Of a stretch of 64,000 nt of DNA, positions 40,860 to 49,616 are shown piece after piece. The notes beneath the pieces were generated by a model. The model did no database searches. It saw nothing but the letters and a program-made list of their open reading frames with translations, and had not been told where the DNA came from. Both the position numbers and the translations under genes were made by a program. Each line of letters starts with the position of its first letter. Position 1 is the stretch's first letter. Origin of the DNA: JBFLYH01 sp964630235 (GTDB lineage Bacteria; Oederibacteriota; JAAXVQ01; JAUVAV01); the NCBI GenBank assembly GCA_964630235.1, contig CAZVUO010000002.1, positions 558,001 to 622,000 on the forward strand, in the 5' to 3' direction.

Positions 40860-43663
40860 GCTTCGACTTCCGCCTTGGGCGCCGCGGGCAGGGCGGCCAC
40901 CACGTCCCGGCAGCGCGGGCACAAGCCCGGATGCCCGGCGTCCTGGCCCACGCCGGGCAGGACGCGCCAGCACCGGTCGCATTTGGCGCCCACGGCCCGT
41001 TCGATGGTGATCAGCAGGTCCGGCCCGGCCGCGCCGGCGTCCTCCATGTCCACCTGCGAAACCACGAAAAAGGCCGGCAGCTGCTCCCGATGCGCGGCCA
41101 GCACGGTCCGCTGCATCCCCCGCGCGCGGATGCGCACCCGGGCCTCGTAAGGATGTCCGATCAGTTTCTGGTTGCGCGCTTCCTCCAGCTTTTTCAGCAC
41201 CGTGTCCCGGATCTCGAACAGCTGGTCCCAGCCCTGCGCCAGCGCCGGATCATGCCATTCCTGGGGCGGCATCAGCCATCCGGCCAGATGCACCGAAGGC
41301 ACGGCCTCCTTCTCGGTCAGCAGTCCCTGGGCCTGCATGGCGCCCCAGGTTTCCTCGGCCGTATGCACCAGCATCGGCGCGATCAGGCGCGCCAAGTGCC
41401 GCAGCAGGTGCCAGAGCGTGGTCTGGGCGCTCTGGCGCGAAGCGGATTGCGGGCCGTCGGCGTACAGGCGGTCCTTCAGGACGTCGAAATAGAAAGCCGA
41501 AAGATCACTGGCGCAGAAATTTTGCAGCAGCTGGTAAAACCGGTAGAAGTCAAAAGCATCGCAGGCCGCGGTCGCGCCTTCGACCAGTGCGTGCAGCCGG
41601 TGCAGGAGCAAACGGTCCAGCGGCTGCTGGTCCTTGCACTTGAGCGCCGCGGCCGGCGTGAAGCCGGCGAGGTTTCCCAGCAGGAACCGGAGGGTGTTGC
41701 GGATGCGGCGGTAGGAATCCACCACGCGCTTCATGATCTCGTCGGAAAAACGCACGTCGTTCTGGATGTTCTCCGAAGCCACCCAGATCCGGAGCAGGTC
41801 CGCGCCGCCGTAGCGTTCGATGGCCTCCGCGGCGCTGATGAAGTTCCCCAGGGACTTGGACATCTTGCGCCCTTCGCCGTCCACTGTGTAGCCGTGGGTG
41901 AGCACGGCTTTGTACGGCGGCTTGCCGGTCACGGCGGCGGCGGTCAGGAGCGACACCTGGAACCATCCGCGATGCTGGTCCGAGCCTTCCAGGTAAAGGT
42001 CGGCCGGAAAACGGAGCTCCTTGCGCTGGCTGAGCACCGCGGCGTGGCTCACGCCGGAATCGAACCACACGTCCAAAATGTCCGTCTCCGGCCGGAAGAC
42101 CGTGCCGCCGCACTGGGCGCAGGCCGTGCCCGCGGGCAGGAAATCACCCGCCGGCCGGGTGAACCAGGCGTCCGCGGTTTCGGCGGCGAAAATCCTCTCC
42201 ACATTTTTGAACACCTCGGCCGACAGGAGAGGCGCGCGGCACTGGTCGCAGTAAAACACCGGCAGGGGCACGCCCCAGGCGCGCTGGCGCGACAGGCACC
42301 AGTCCGGACGGGTTTCGACCATGGCGCCGATGCGGTTGACCGAGGACTCGGGAATCCAGTTCACTTCCTGGCGGATGAAGTCCAGCAGCTGCCGCCGGAA
42401 GTCCTGGTCCACGCGCATGAACCACTGTTCGGTGGCCCGGAAGATGATCGGCGAGCGGTGGCGCCAGCAGTGGGGATAGCTGTGCACCAGCTCCTCGGAG
42501 CGCAGCAGGGCCCCGCGGTCGGCCAGCAGCTTGATGATGGCCGGATTGGCGTCGAAAACCGAGACGCCCTGCTGTTCCGGATAGGACGCGGTGAAGCGGC
42601 CGTCCGGCCCCACGGGATTGAAGACTTCCAATCCGTATTCCAGCCCGACCAGGTAGTCCTCCTGGCCGTGCCCGGGCGCTGTATGCACGCAGCCCGTGCC
42701 CGCGTCCAGGGTCACGTGCTTGCCCAGAATCACCGGCACTGTGCGGTCCAGGAACGGATGCCGGAGCTTCATGCCGGCCAGGGCTTGGCCCGGCGCTTCG
42801 GCCACGGCCCGCGCGTCCGGCCCCAGGGCCGGCCGGTTGGCCTCCAGCAGGTCTTTGGCGACCAGGTAGTGGTCCTCCCCGGCCATGACCAGCACGTAGG
42901 CGAATTCCGGGTGCACGGCCACGGCGCGGTTGGCCGGCAGGGTCCAGGGCGTGGTGGTCCAGATGGGAATAAACACCCGGCCCGCGGGACGCTGCCCCAG
43001 CTCGGCCGGCCAGCCCGACGCGACCTCGAAACGGACAGTCACCGAAGGACTGGAATGGTCGCCGTACTCCACCTCGGCTTCGGCCAGGGCGCTTTGGCAC
43101 TGGGTGCACCAGTACACCGGCTTCAGACCCCGGTAGATGAAGCCCTTGAGCGCCAGCTCGCCGAACACCCGGACGATCGCGGCCTGGTATGCCGGGTCCA
43201 TGGTCAGGTAGGGTTCGTTCCAGGCGGCGTGGATGCCCAGGCGCTTGAACTGCGTACGCTGCTCGCCGACAAACCGGCCGGCGTAGCGCCGGCATTCCTC
43301 CCGGACGCGGTCCCGCCGCGAACGCTCGGCTTCGGGGAGCTGTTCGAGGACTTTATGCTCGATGGGCATGCCGTGGCAGTCCCAGCCGGGCACGAACGGC
43401 GCGTCATACCCGCGCAGATTCTTGTATTTCACCACCATGTCCTTGGAAATCTTGTTGAAAGCGGTGCCCAGGTGCACATCGCCGTTGGCGTAGGGCGGCC
43501 CGTCATGCAGCACGTATTTCGGTTTGCCCTTTTGCTGCTGGCGCTGCAGGGCGTACAGATCCATGGCCTCCCAGCGGGCCTGGAGCTCCGGCTCGCGCTG
43601 GTTCAGGTCCGCCTTCATGGGAAAGGCGGTTTGGGGCAGGTTCAGTGTGTTGCGGTAGTCCAC
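40856..43663 (-). CDS. ileS: Isoleucyl-tRNA synthetase
   Basis: The start was set at GTG 43663 with TTGGAG 6 nt upstream, because the next residues DYRNTLNLPQTAFPMKADL are the standard bacterial IleRS N-terminus; the frame up to 43720 has no such support. About 935 residues. Class I signatures: HLGT (HIGH box) after PPYANGDV, and KMSKSLGN. An editing CP1 domain and a C-terminal zinc finger (CDRCWR ... CPRC) are present. It is of the bacterial, zinc-containing subtype. lspA follows in an ATGA overlap, a very common arrangement. Confidence 0.97.
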   Translation of the reverse strand: MDYRNTLNLPQTAFPMKADLNQREPELQARWEAMDLYALQRQQQKGKPKYVLHDGPPYANGDVHLGTAFNKISKDMVVKYKNLRGYDAPFVPGWDCHGMPIEHKVLEQLPEAERSRRDRVREECRRYAGRFVGEQRTQFKRLGIHAAWNEPYLTMDPAYQAAIVRVFGELALKGFIYRGLKPVYWCTQCQSALAEAEVEYGDHSSPSVTVRFEVASGWPAELGQRPAGRVFIPIWTTTPWTLPANRAVAVHPEFAYVLVMAGEDHYLVAKDLLEANRPALGPDARAVAEAPGQALAGMKLRHPFLDRTVPVILGKHVTLDAGTGCVHTAPGHGQEDYLVGLEYGLEVFNPVGPDGRFTASYPEQQGVSVFDANPAIIKLLADRGALLRSEELVHSYPHCWRHRSPIIFRATEQWFMRVDQDFRRQLLDFIRQEVNWIPESSVNRIGAMVETRPDWCLSRQRAWGVPLPVFYCDQCRAPLLSAEVFKNVERIFAAETADAWFTRPAGDFLPAGTACAQCGGTVFRPETDILDVWFDSGVSHAAVLSQRKELRFPADLYLEGSDQHRGWFQVSLLTAAAVTGKPPYKAVLTHGYTVDGEGRKMSKSLGNFISAAEAIERYGGADLLRIWVASENIQNDVRFSDEIMKRVVDSYRRIRNTLRFLLGNLAGFTPAAALKCKDQQPLDRLLLHRLHALVEGATAACDAFDFYRFYQLLQNFCASDLSAFYFDVLKDRLYADGPQSASRQSAQTTLWHLLRHLARLIAPMLVHTAEETWGAMQAQGLLTEKEAVPSVHLAGWLMPPQEWHDPALAQGWDQLFEIRDTVLKKLEEARNQKLIGHPYEARVRIRARGMQRTVLAAHREQLPAFFVVSQVDMEDAGAAGPDLLITIERAVGAKCDRCWRVLPGVGQDAGHPGLCPRCRDVVAALPAAPKAEVEA

Positions 43664-43923
43664 GATGAACTCCAAGTGGTAAATTGCGCATATCTTAGCA
43701 CCCGCACCAGAAGCTGTCAATGTCAGCGGTTTTTTCCCAAGGTTGGCTGGATTTGTCTCCCCGCTTCCCGTGCTTTGTCTTCACGGTGGCCGGTCCCGTT
43801 CCGTTCCTCTGGCCCTTCGGGCCGCGACCTGGATTGTGTCCGTCGCTTCCATGCGGTATAATGGGCGGCTGGCCGGGCGTATTCCCGCGTGCCGGTGATC
43901 AGCCAGTGGAAGCGAGGGCCGCC

Positions 43924-44307
43924 ATGAGCATGAAGACCAAAGGCCAAATGGAAGCCGAGATCAGCGATGCACTGATTAAATTCGAAAAAGAATACATGGG
44001 CAGAGGCCCCGTCGAAACCAAAACTTATATCATTGATGACTTGGTCGTGGTCCGCCTCAAAGGCGTCTTGACCCAGGCTGAATACCAGCTGGCCAGATCC
44101 AACGAATCAGCCAACGGCCGCGAACTGATCAAGCAGGTCCGGATCACGCTGCTGGAGAGCGGGCGGCACCTGCTGGAAACCGCCATTGGATCCATTACCG
44201 GCCAGAAGGTGCTGAGCTTGCATACGGATATCAGCACCGCGACCGGTGAACGGATGATCATTTTCACGCTTCACTCCCCGCCCCGGGCCGCTCACGGCAG
44301 GGCCTAA
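43924..44307 (+). CDS. DUF2294 domain protein
   Basis: A 127-residue protein matching DUF2294: MEAEISDALIKFEKEYMGRG, TYIIDDLVVVRLKGVLTQAE, GRELIKQVRITLLESGRHLL, ITGQKVLSLHTDISTATGER. The family is small, soluble, of unknown function, and occurs next to Na+-translocating enzymes or cation transporters in some genomes. ATG 43924 was chosen over the longer frame from 43720, which has no family match. It is the first plus-strand gene after the long minus-strand run and is divergent from ileS. A 245-bp leader region separates it from the next gene. Confidence 0.85.
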   Translation: MSMKTKGQMEAEISDALIKFEKEYMGRGPVETKTYIIDDLVVVRLKGVLTQAEYQLARSNESANGRELIKQVRITLLESGRHLLETAIGSITGQKVLSLHTDISTATGERMIIFTLHSPPRAAHGRA

Positions 44308-44470
44308 TTGGCGGTTGACTTTTATCCGTCCTCGCGTTACCTTTATCGCGGTACAGTCAGCGACGCCGTCCGGGGAGGGCGCGGTTCATGCGCGCAGGCC
44401 GGGGACGGCATTTCAGCGGGCTCGAAAGTCTGACCGAGCCTCCCGAGCGGAGGGGCGGTTCCAGAACCTA
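44308..44470 (+). promoter_or_regulatory. Structured leader upstream of the PEPCK-like gene, possible attenuator
   Basis: A TTGACT (44314-44319) marks a possible -35. Predicted pairings are GCCGTCC (44365-44371) with GGACGGC (44403-44409), and GGCTCG (44419-44424) with CGAGCC (44435-44440). The latter competes with a CCTCC/GGAGG hairpin just downstream. A terminator (44472-44515) follows and then the gene. I recognise no known riboswitch. The mutually exclusive stems before a terminator are what a regulatory leader would look like, but the terminator could simply serve the DUF2294 gene. Confidence 0.35.
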
Positions 44471-44471
44471 A

Positions 44472-44515
44472 GGCCAAAGCATCGTCCAAAAACGGGCGGG
44501 CTTTGGCCTTTTTTT
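44472..44515 (+). terminator. Rho-independent terminator, or attenuator, before the PEPCK-like gene
   Basis: Stem GGCCAAAGC/GCTTTGGCC (44472-44480 with 44500-44508), 19-nt loop, seven T (44509-44515). It lies 165 nt after the DUF2294 stop and 36 nt before the next ATG. Confidence 0.75.
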
Positions 44516-44551
44516 ATTCTCGCGCCCGCCAGACGGGGAGGATCACCGAAC

Positions 44552-46339
44552 ATGAAACACTTCTCGCAGGAGCAGAACCAGATTATCCTGCATACCGACA
44601 AGGCCATCTGCACCTCGAAATCCGAGCTTATCCACAGCGATGTTTTTCAAAGAATACTCCGCCTCTACACCGTGCATCTCCACCGCCACCACTCCGCCGT
44701 GCTGGCCTCGCTGCCCGAAGCCTTGGTCGCGACCGATAACCAGCAACTCCTCCAAGCGGTCCTCGCCCATCTGTGCGAACTGCCCCTGGAAAAGGTCCCG
44801 GAACATTTGCCCCAGGCGGCCCCCTTGCTGCAGGCGGGCATGCGCAAAGCCCTCCACCAATTCGCCGAGGGTCTGTACGATTACTGGCGGACCTTCGACC
44901 GGTTCCTGGTGCTGCATGCCGAACCCGGCCCCAGCAGTTTCGACCAGCGTCCCTACCGCGCGTTCAACGCCACCGCCGAGGAATTGACCCATCTCGTCCG
45001 CGCGGTGTACCGCGATATTTGCGAGAACATCATCGGCGATCACCCGCGGGTCTACCGCCAGGTCGCGGCCGGTTTCGATGTCGCCCTGATCGCCGTACCC
45101 GCCGCCAGCCGCATCCCCCCAAAATACCAAGCGGTGGTCGCGAACATACCCGTGATCCGCCAGGTCTGGATCACGCCGCCCCTGATCATTGATCCGCCCA
45201 TGAACAAGCGCACCGGTGAATTCCTGAAGATCGACCGCGATCCCCTGGCTGGCGTGGTCCTGGCCCCCGACGAGTGGCTGTGCTATCCCGCCCAAGTCGG
45301 TCCGTTGGTGGTTTTCATCTATTTCCACCAACGCTTCATGGGACTGGGATGCTCGCTGGCCAATTTGTTCGAACTCGCCACGGATCAGCAGGTCCAGGAC
45401 GGTCCTGACGCCATTTACACCTTCGGCCTGCCTCTGGAAGCCTTGGCCGGCTTCGGCGCACTGCCGACCGTTTTTTTCGACGACGAAGCGGACCAACTGC
45501 TGGTGGCCGCCGTCCCCAACGAAGACCGGTTCGGCTATTTCGGCTATATCAAAAAAATGGTGCTCACGCTGCATAACATCGCCATGATGAAAAAAGGCCG
45601 GATGCCCTACCATGGCGCCATGGTCCGGATCTCCCTGAAGAACGGCCGCGGAGCGAACCTGCTTATCATTGGCGACACGGCCACCGGTAAATCAGAGACC
45701 CTGGAAGCCTTCCGTCTTTTAGGGGACGCCAAGATCCGGGATATGCATATCGTGGCCGATGACATGGGATCGCTTGAGATCGATGCGGCAGGGCGGGTCA
45801 TCGGCTATGGCACGGAGATCGGGGCGTTCATCCGGCTGGATGACCTGCAACAAGGTTATGCCTTCAGCCAGATCGACCGGGCGGTCATCATGAGCCCCCA
45901 AAAGATCAATGCCCGCGTCGTGCTGCCTGTCACCACGCCGGACGAAGTTTTACATGGATACGCGGTTGATTTTCTGCTGTACGCGAACAACTACGAAGAG
46001 GTGGATCAGGAGCATCCGCTGTTGGACCGCATGCCTGCCTGCGAAAAGGCCTTGCAACTATTCCGCGAAGGGGCGGCCATGGCCAAAGGCACCACCACTT
46101 CGACGGGCTTGGTCCACAGCTATTTCGCCAATATTTTCGGACCGCCGCAATACCGGGAACTGCACGAGCGGATCGCGTCCTCCGTGTTTCAGGCTGCCTT
46201 TGCCCAGGGGGTCTGGGTCGGGCAATTGCGGACACGGCTGGGGATACCGGGGTTCGAGACCCGCGGACCCCAGGCGGCCGCGGAGGCTTTATTGGAACTG
46301 CTGGAAACCGCCTGCGGCGATCCGCCGCGGCAGGGTTAG
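44552..46339 (+). CDS. PEP-carboxykinase/HPr-kinase-like P-loop protein
   Basis: The start was set at ATG 44552 with GGGGAGG 10 nt upstream; the longer frame from 44315 runs through the terminator. The ~595-residue product has an all-alpha N-terminal region (~1-190), a middle region, and a C-terminal P-loop domain with GDTATGKSETLEAF (~374-387) and VADDMGSLEIDAAGRVIGYG (~403). The Gly-x-x-x-x-Gly-Lys-Ser-Glu box and DDM segment resemble the PEPCK/HPr kinase superfamily. It contains VRISLKNGRG and YEEVDQEHPLL. It may be a PEPCK-like enzyme or a serine kinase of this fold. The large N-terminal part is unlike classical PEPCK (~530 residues), and the classical PEPCK metal site was not identified by eye. 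It begins a unit with the carbonic anhydrase and purE genes. Confidence 0.7.
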   Translation: MKHFSQEQNQIILHTDKAICTSKSELIHSDVFQRILRLYTVHLHRHHSAVLASLPEALVATDNQQLLQAVLAHLCELPLEKVPEHLPQAAPLLQAGMRKALHQFAEGLYDYWRTFDRFLVLHAEPGPSSFDQRPYRAFNATAEELTHLVRAVYRDICENIIGDHPRVYRQVAAGFDVALIAVPAASRIPPKYQAVVANIPVIRQVWITPPLIIDPPMNKRTGEFLKIDRDPLAGVVLAPDEWLCYPAQVGPLVVFIYFHQRFMGLGCSLANLFELATDQQVQDGPDAIYTFGLPLEALAGFGALPTVFFDDEADQLLVAAVPNEDRFGYFGYIKKMVLTLHNIAMMKKGRMPYHGAMVRISLKNGRGANLLIIGDTATGKSETLEAFRLLGDAKIRDMHIVADDMGSLEIDAAGRVIGYGTEIGAFIRLDDLQQGYAFSQIDRAVIMSPQKINARVVLPVTTPDEVLHGYAVDFLLYANNYEEVDQEHPLLDRMPACEKALQLFREGAAMAKGTTTSTGLVHSYFANIFGPPQYRELHERIASSVFQAAFAQGVWVGQLRTRLGIPGFETRGPQAAAEALLELLETACGDPPRQG

Positions 46340-46351
46340 GAGCGCGCCACC

Positions 46352-46915
46352 ATGCCGATCGAGCGGAATCCCGCAGGTCACCGCCCTCGCATCGCCCGCA
46401 CGGCATACGTGCATGCCACCGCCGTGCTGATCGGCAACATCGTGGTGGGAAAGAACGCGTTCATCGGCCCACTTGCCGTCCTCCGCGCCGATGAATCCGC
46501 CGGCCACGGGCCCGTGGCGCCCATCATCATCGGGAGCAGGGTGAACGTCCAGGACGGGGTGATCATCCACGCCCTGGGCGGAACCAGCGTGCGGGTGGGC
46601 AGCGGGACCTCCCTGGCCCACGGCGCGCTCATTCACGGGCCGGCCGCCATCGGCCGGAACTGTTTCATCGGCTTTCGCAGCATGGTTTTCAGGGCCACCG
46701 TGGGGGAAGGCAGCGTGGTCCTGCATGATTGCCATATTGAAAATGCCCGGCTTCGCCGCCTTTCGCAGGTTCCTTCGCGGACCACTATTCTATCCCCGCG
46801 GGACCTGGTCTACGCGGGCAGGGCAAGCAAAGCGTTGCGCGCCTTCGCGTCCGGGATTTCCAGGACCAACATCCGGCACGCGCGGCACTATCTCAAACGA
46901 GGTGATGGCAGATGA
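46352..46915 (+). CDS. Gamma-class carbonic anhydrase (CamH-like)
   Basis: A 187-residue left-handed beta-helix protein. VLRADE, VNVQDGVIIHAL, SLAHGALIHG and CFIGFRSMVF carry the His metal ligands in CamH/Cam-type enzymes, which interconvert CO2 and bicarbonate. It lacks a signal peptide, so it should be cytoplasmic. ATG 46352 follows the PEPCK-like gene by 12 bp, and its stop overlaps the purE start in an ATGA junction. The pairing with purE suggests bicarbonate supply for purine synthesis. Other hexapeptide-repeat transferases share the fold, so enzyme activity is inferred from the His pattern. Confidence 0.85.
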   Translation: MPIERNPAGHRPRIARTAYVHATAVLIGNIVVGKNAFIGPLAVLRADESAGHGPVAPIIIGSRVNVQDGVIIHALGGTSVRVGSGTSLAHGALIHGPAAIGRNCFIGFRSMVFRATVGEGSVVLHDCHIENARLRRLSQVPSRTTILSPRDLVYAGRASKALRAFASGISRTNIRHARHYLKRGDGR

Positions 46916-47412
46916 ACGACTCGCCGCTGGTTTCCATTGTCATGGGCAGCAAATCCGATCTCGAGTTGATGAACGAGGCAAAGAACGTTTTGAATGAATT
47001 CGCCCTGCCGTCCGAGATCAGGGTCATTTCCGCCCACCGCACTCCCGAAGCCGCCCACCAATTCGCCGCCACGGCTGAATCCCGAGGCGTCAAGGTCATT
47101 ATCGCCGGCGCGGGAAAAGCGGCTCATCTGGCCGGCGTGCTGGCCTCCCTGACCGTATTGCCGGTCATCGGTGTTCCGATGCCGACCTCCGATCTCGGCG
47201 GCTTGGATTCCCTGCTCTCCACCGTGCAGATGCCCGGCGGCATCCCGGTCGCCACGACGGCGATCGGAAAAGCCGGCGCCAAGAACGCCGGATTGCTGGC
47301 GGTCGCGATCCTGGCCCTTCACAACGAGGAGCTCAAGCGGAAATTAAAGTTGTACCGGAAAACCATGCAGGAAGAGACGGAAAAAAGCGACCGGGAAGTG
47401 ACGGGCCGCTAG
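46912..47412 (+). CDS. purE: N5-carboxyaminoimidazole ribonucleotide mutase PurE
   Basis: A 166-residue protein with PurE signatures VSIVMGSKSDLELM (near the N-terminus), RVISAHRTPEAA and AGAGKAAHLAGVLA, ending in a helical Lys/Glu-rich tail. The HRTP variant points to class I, which rearranges N5-CAIR made by PurK from bicarbonate. PurK is not in the window. ATG overlaps the carbonic anhydrase stop (ATGA), so translation is coupled. The carbonic anhydrase may provide bicarbonate to PurK; if PurK is absent from the genome, direct CO2 use would be suspected. Confidence 0.96.
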   Translation: MNDSPLVSIVMGSKSDLELMNEAKNVLNEFALPSEIRVISAHRTPEAAHQFAATAESRGVKVIIAGAGKAAHLAGVLASLTVLPVIGVPMPTSDLGGLDSLLSTVQMPGGIPVATTAIGKAGAKNAGLLAVAILALHNEELKRKLKLYRKTMQEETEKSDREVTGR

Positions 47413-47483
47413 CGCATCAGGGGTTGACAACAAGGGACGTTCGCGGAATGCGCCCGGACGAGCCCTCCTCCGGCGACGCATCT

Positions 47484-48200
47484 TTATGGTGCGCGGCGCC
47501 GGACCGACAAACCCGACGTGGTGACGAACACGTCGTAGCGTTCGCCCGCGCGCGCGGGCCGCGACACGGCGTTGCCATAGACAGCTTCCACGCCCGGGAC
47601 CTTTTCTCCCAAAAAAACCACCACGGAGAACAGCCAGTCCTTCCCGCCCTGGAGCTCGTACGCCCGGTGCGGCGCTTCGCTTTCCGCCCGCGCGTCCTGG
47701 TAGGCGCCCTTGACCTGGCTCAAGCGGTAGCCGGTGTGCAGACCCAGGAGATTCAGCTTTGGATCCCATTTGAGCACGTGCGCGCTGATCTCCCACTGGT
47801 CGCCGTAGAGACTGTAGGTCTGGGTCCGGCCCGGGCGCCCGCCCCGGATCTCGGTGAAGCTGATCACCATGAACCTGGCCTGAGGGTCCCAGTTCAAACA
47901 TTCGACCACGCCGACCTGGTCCGCGCGGTTGAAACTGACGTAGGTCCGCTGGACCATGCCCGCCAGCAGCACCGCGAGGGAGCCCAGCACGAACAGCGCG
48001 GCCGCCAGAAGCGCGACCAGCCGCGATCCCGCCCTGGCCCGGGGCCTGAGGGCGGTCCGGGGATAGCGTCCGAACCAGGCGCGCAGGGTATTGCCCAGCA
48101 CGCGGACGAAAACCACCAGGCTGACAACCAGCAGCGCGCCGCCCAGAAACAGCAGACCCTTGCCCTGCGTCAGCCACGATTCCAAAAATGTCCAGGGCAT
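47484..48200 (-). CDS. Membrane-anchored protein, unknown function
   Basis: A 238-residue protein with two membrane spans (about residues 14-35 and 59-85) and an extracytoplasmic C-terminal domain of ~150 residues with several beta-strands (GVVECLNWDPQARFMVISFT, TYSLYGDQWEISAHVLKWD, NLLGLHTGYRLSQV). It resembles proteins labelled cation/multidrug efflux pump in databases, but I see no transporter motif, so this is left as unknown. The gene starts 2 bp after the hisS stop, suggesting co-transcription; it ends convergently with purE. Confidence 0.72.
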   Translation of the reverse strand: MPWTFLESWLTQGKGLLFLGGALLVVSLVVFVRVLGNTLRAWFGRYPRTALRPRARAGSRLVALLAAALFVLGSLAVLLAGMVQRTYVSFNRADQVGVVECLNWDPQARFMVISFTEIRGGRPGRTQTYSLYGDQWEISAHVLKWDPKLNLLGLHTGYRLSQVKGAYQDARAESEAPHRAYELQGGKDWLFSVVVFLGEKVPGVEAVYGNAVSRPARAGERYDVFVTTSGLSVRRRAP

Positions 48201-48202
48201 GA

Positions 48203-49513
48203 TCAGGCCTCGCGCGCGGACCGCAGCCGCCCGGCCAGGTCATCCCAGCGGCTGGTGAATTGGCCGCCGGTCCGCATGTCGCGGACCAGCACTTCCTCGG
48301 AAGCGCCGGTCGCGAACAACGCAAACCTGACCTTCAGGCGGTCCGCCCGTTTCATCAGGGCCTTGGAGCTTTTGCCCTCCAGGTCCAACCCCACGCTCAG
48401 GCCCTGACGGCGCAGGGTCATGACGCGCAGCCAGGCCAGGCGGGCGTCCGGACCCGGATCCGCCAGGTACGCCAGCGGCGGTTCCGGCTCTCCCGCCGCC
48501 GTCCCCCACAGCTCCAGCAGGCGTTCCACGCCCAAGGACCAGCCCACGGCCGGCGTGGCCGGCCCTTCCAGCTCCTCAACCAAATGGTCGTAGCGCCCGC
48601 CCGCGGCCACGGCGTTCTGGGCGCCGAGTTCCGCGGAGGTGAACTCGAACACCGTGCGGGTATAGTAGTCCAAGCCCCGCATCAGGCGCGGCGAGAGCCG
48701 GGCCTGCACCCCCGCGCCGCCGAGCAGGTCCAGGACCTGTTCCTGATGCGCGCGGCAGGCCGGGCACAGCGCGTCCTGGATGCTGGGGGCCTGGCCCAGC
48801 ACGGCCTTGCAGCCCGCCTGCTTGCAGTCGAACAAGCGCAGCGGGTTCTTATCGAGGCGCCCCCGGCAGTCCGCGCACAACCGGTCCGCGTGCGGCGCCA
48901 CCCAGTCCACCAGCCGGCGCAAATAGCCGGGGCGGCATTCCGGACAGCCAACCGCGTTCACTTCCAGCTCCGTCTCCGTTCGCATGCCGGCCACGGTCCG
49001 GAAGGTTTGCAGAATCTCGTGCAGCAGCAGGATCGCCTCGGCGTCCGCCGCGGGCCGGGCCGAACCGAAGAGCTCCACCCCGATCTGGGTGAACTGCCGC
49101 AAGCGGCCGCGCTGGGGTTTCTCGTAGCGGAACATGGGGCCGATGTAAAAATAACGTTGAACGCCGGGCGAGGATTTCGCGATCTCGTGTTCCACGTACG
49201 CGCGCGCCACCGAGGCGGTCGCCTCGGGACGCAGCACCCAGCGCCGGTTGGCATCGCCGGCATCCCCGTTTTTCGCGTCGTCCGCGTCTTTGGCCGGAAC
49301 GTAGAACATTTCCTTGTTGACGATATCGGTCCCCTGCCCGATGCCCCGTTCGAACAGAACGGTCGGCTCCACCAGGGGCGTGCGGACCTCCCCGAACCCG
49401 TAACGCCCGCAAAGATCCCGGGCCAAAGCTTCCAGCGCCTGGTACTTCCAGGCCTCTTCGGGAAAGACGTCCCGCATGCCCTTGACGCTTTGATAGCGGT
49501 AATTATCGCGCAT
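48203..49513 (-). CDS. hisS: Histidyl-tRNA synthetase
   Basis: The start was set at ATG 49513 (MRDNYRYQSVKGMRDVFPEE), with GGAAGGGAAG upstream; 436 residues. A class II synthetase: motif 1 region near VEPTVLFERGIGQGTDIV, motif 2 FRYEKPQRGRLRQFTQIG, histidine-binding SPRLMRGLDYYTRTVFEFTS, and a C-terminal anticodon-binding domain (RRQGLSVGLDLEGKSSKALM). All catalytic blocks are present. It is followed 2 bp later by the membrane protein gene at 47484-48200. Confidence 0.96.
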   Translation of the reverse strand: MRDNYRYQSVKGMRDVFPEEAWKYQALEALARDLCGRYGFGEVRTPLVEPTVLFERGIGQGTDIVNKEMFYVPAKDADDAKNGDAGDANRRWVLRPEATASVARAYVEHEIAKSSPGVQRYFYIGPMFRYEKPQRGRLRQFTQIGVELFGSARPAADAEAILLLHEILQTFRTVAGMRTETELEVNAVGCPECRPGYLRRLVDWVAPHADRLCADCRGRLDKNPLRLFDCKQAGCKAVLGQAPSIQDALCPACRAHQEQVLDLLGGAGVQARLSPRLMRGLDYYTRTVFEFTSAELGAQNAVAAGGRYDHLVEELEGPATPAVGWSLGVERLLELWGTAAGEPEPPLAYLADPGPDARLAWLRVMTLRRQGLSVGLDLEGKSSKALMKRADRLKVRFALFATGASEEVLVRDMRTGGQFTSRWDDLAGRLRSAREA

Positions 49514-49616
49514 GGTCTTCCCTTCCAACTTGATGGATCCCCTCGGAGGTCCAGGGTCATCCCGCCCCTTCTTTCCCTTCGCAGGGGAGAAGGGAAAGAA
49601 AGCAAGGTGCGTACGT

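Noticed and set aside
40931..43861. A 976-codon plus-strand frame over ileS
   Set aside because: Antisense shadow; the minus-strand product is a full IleRS.
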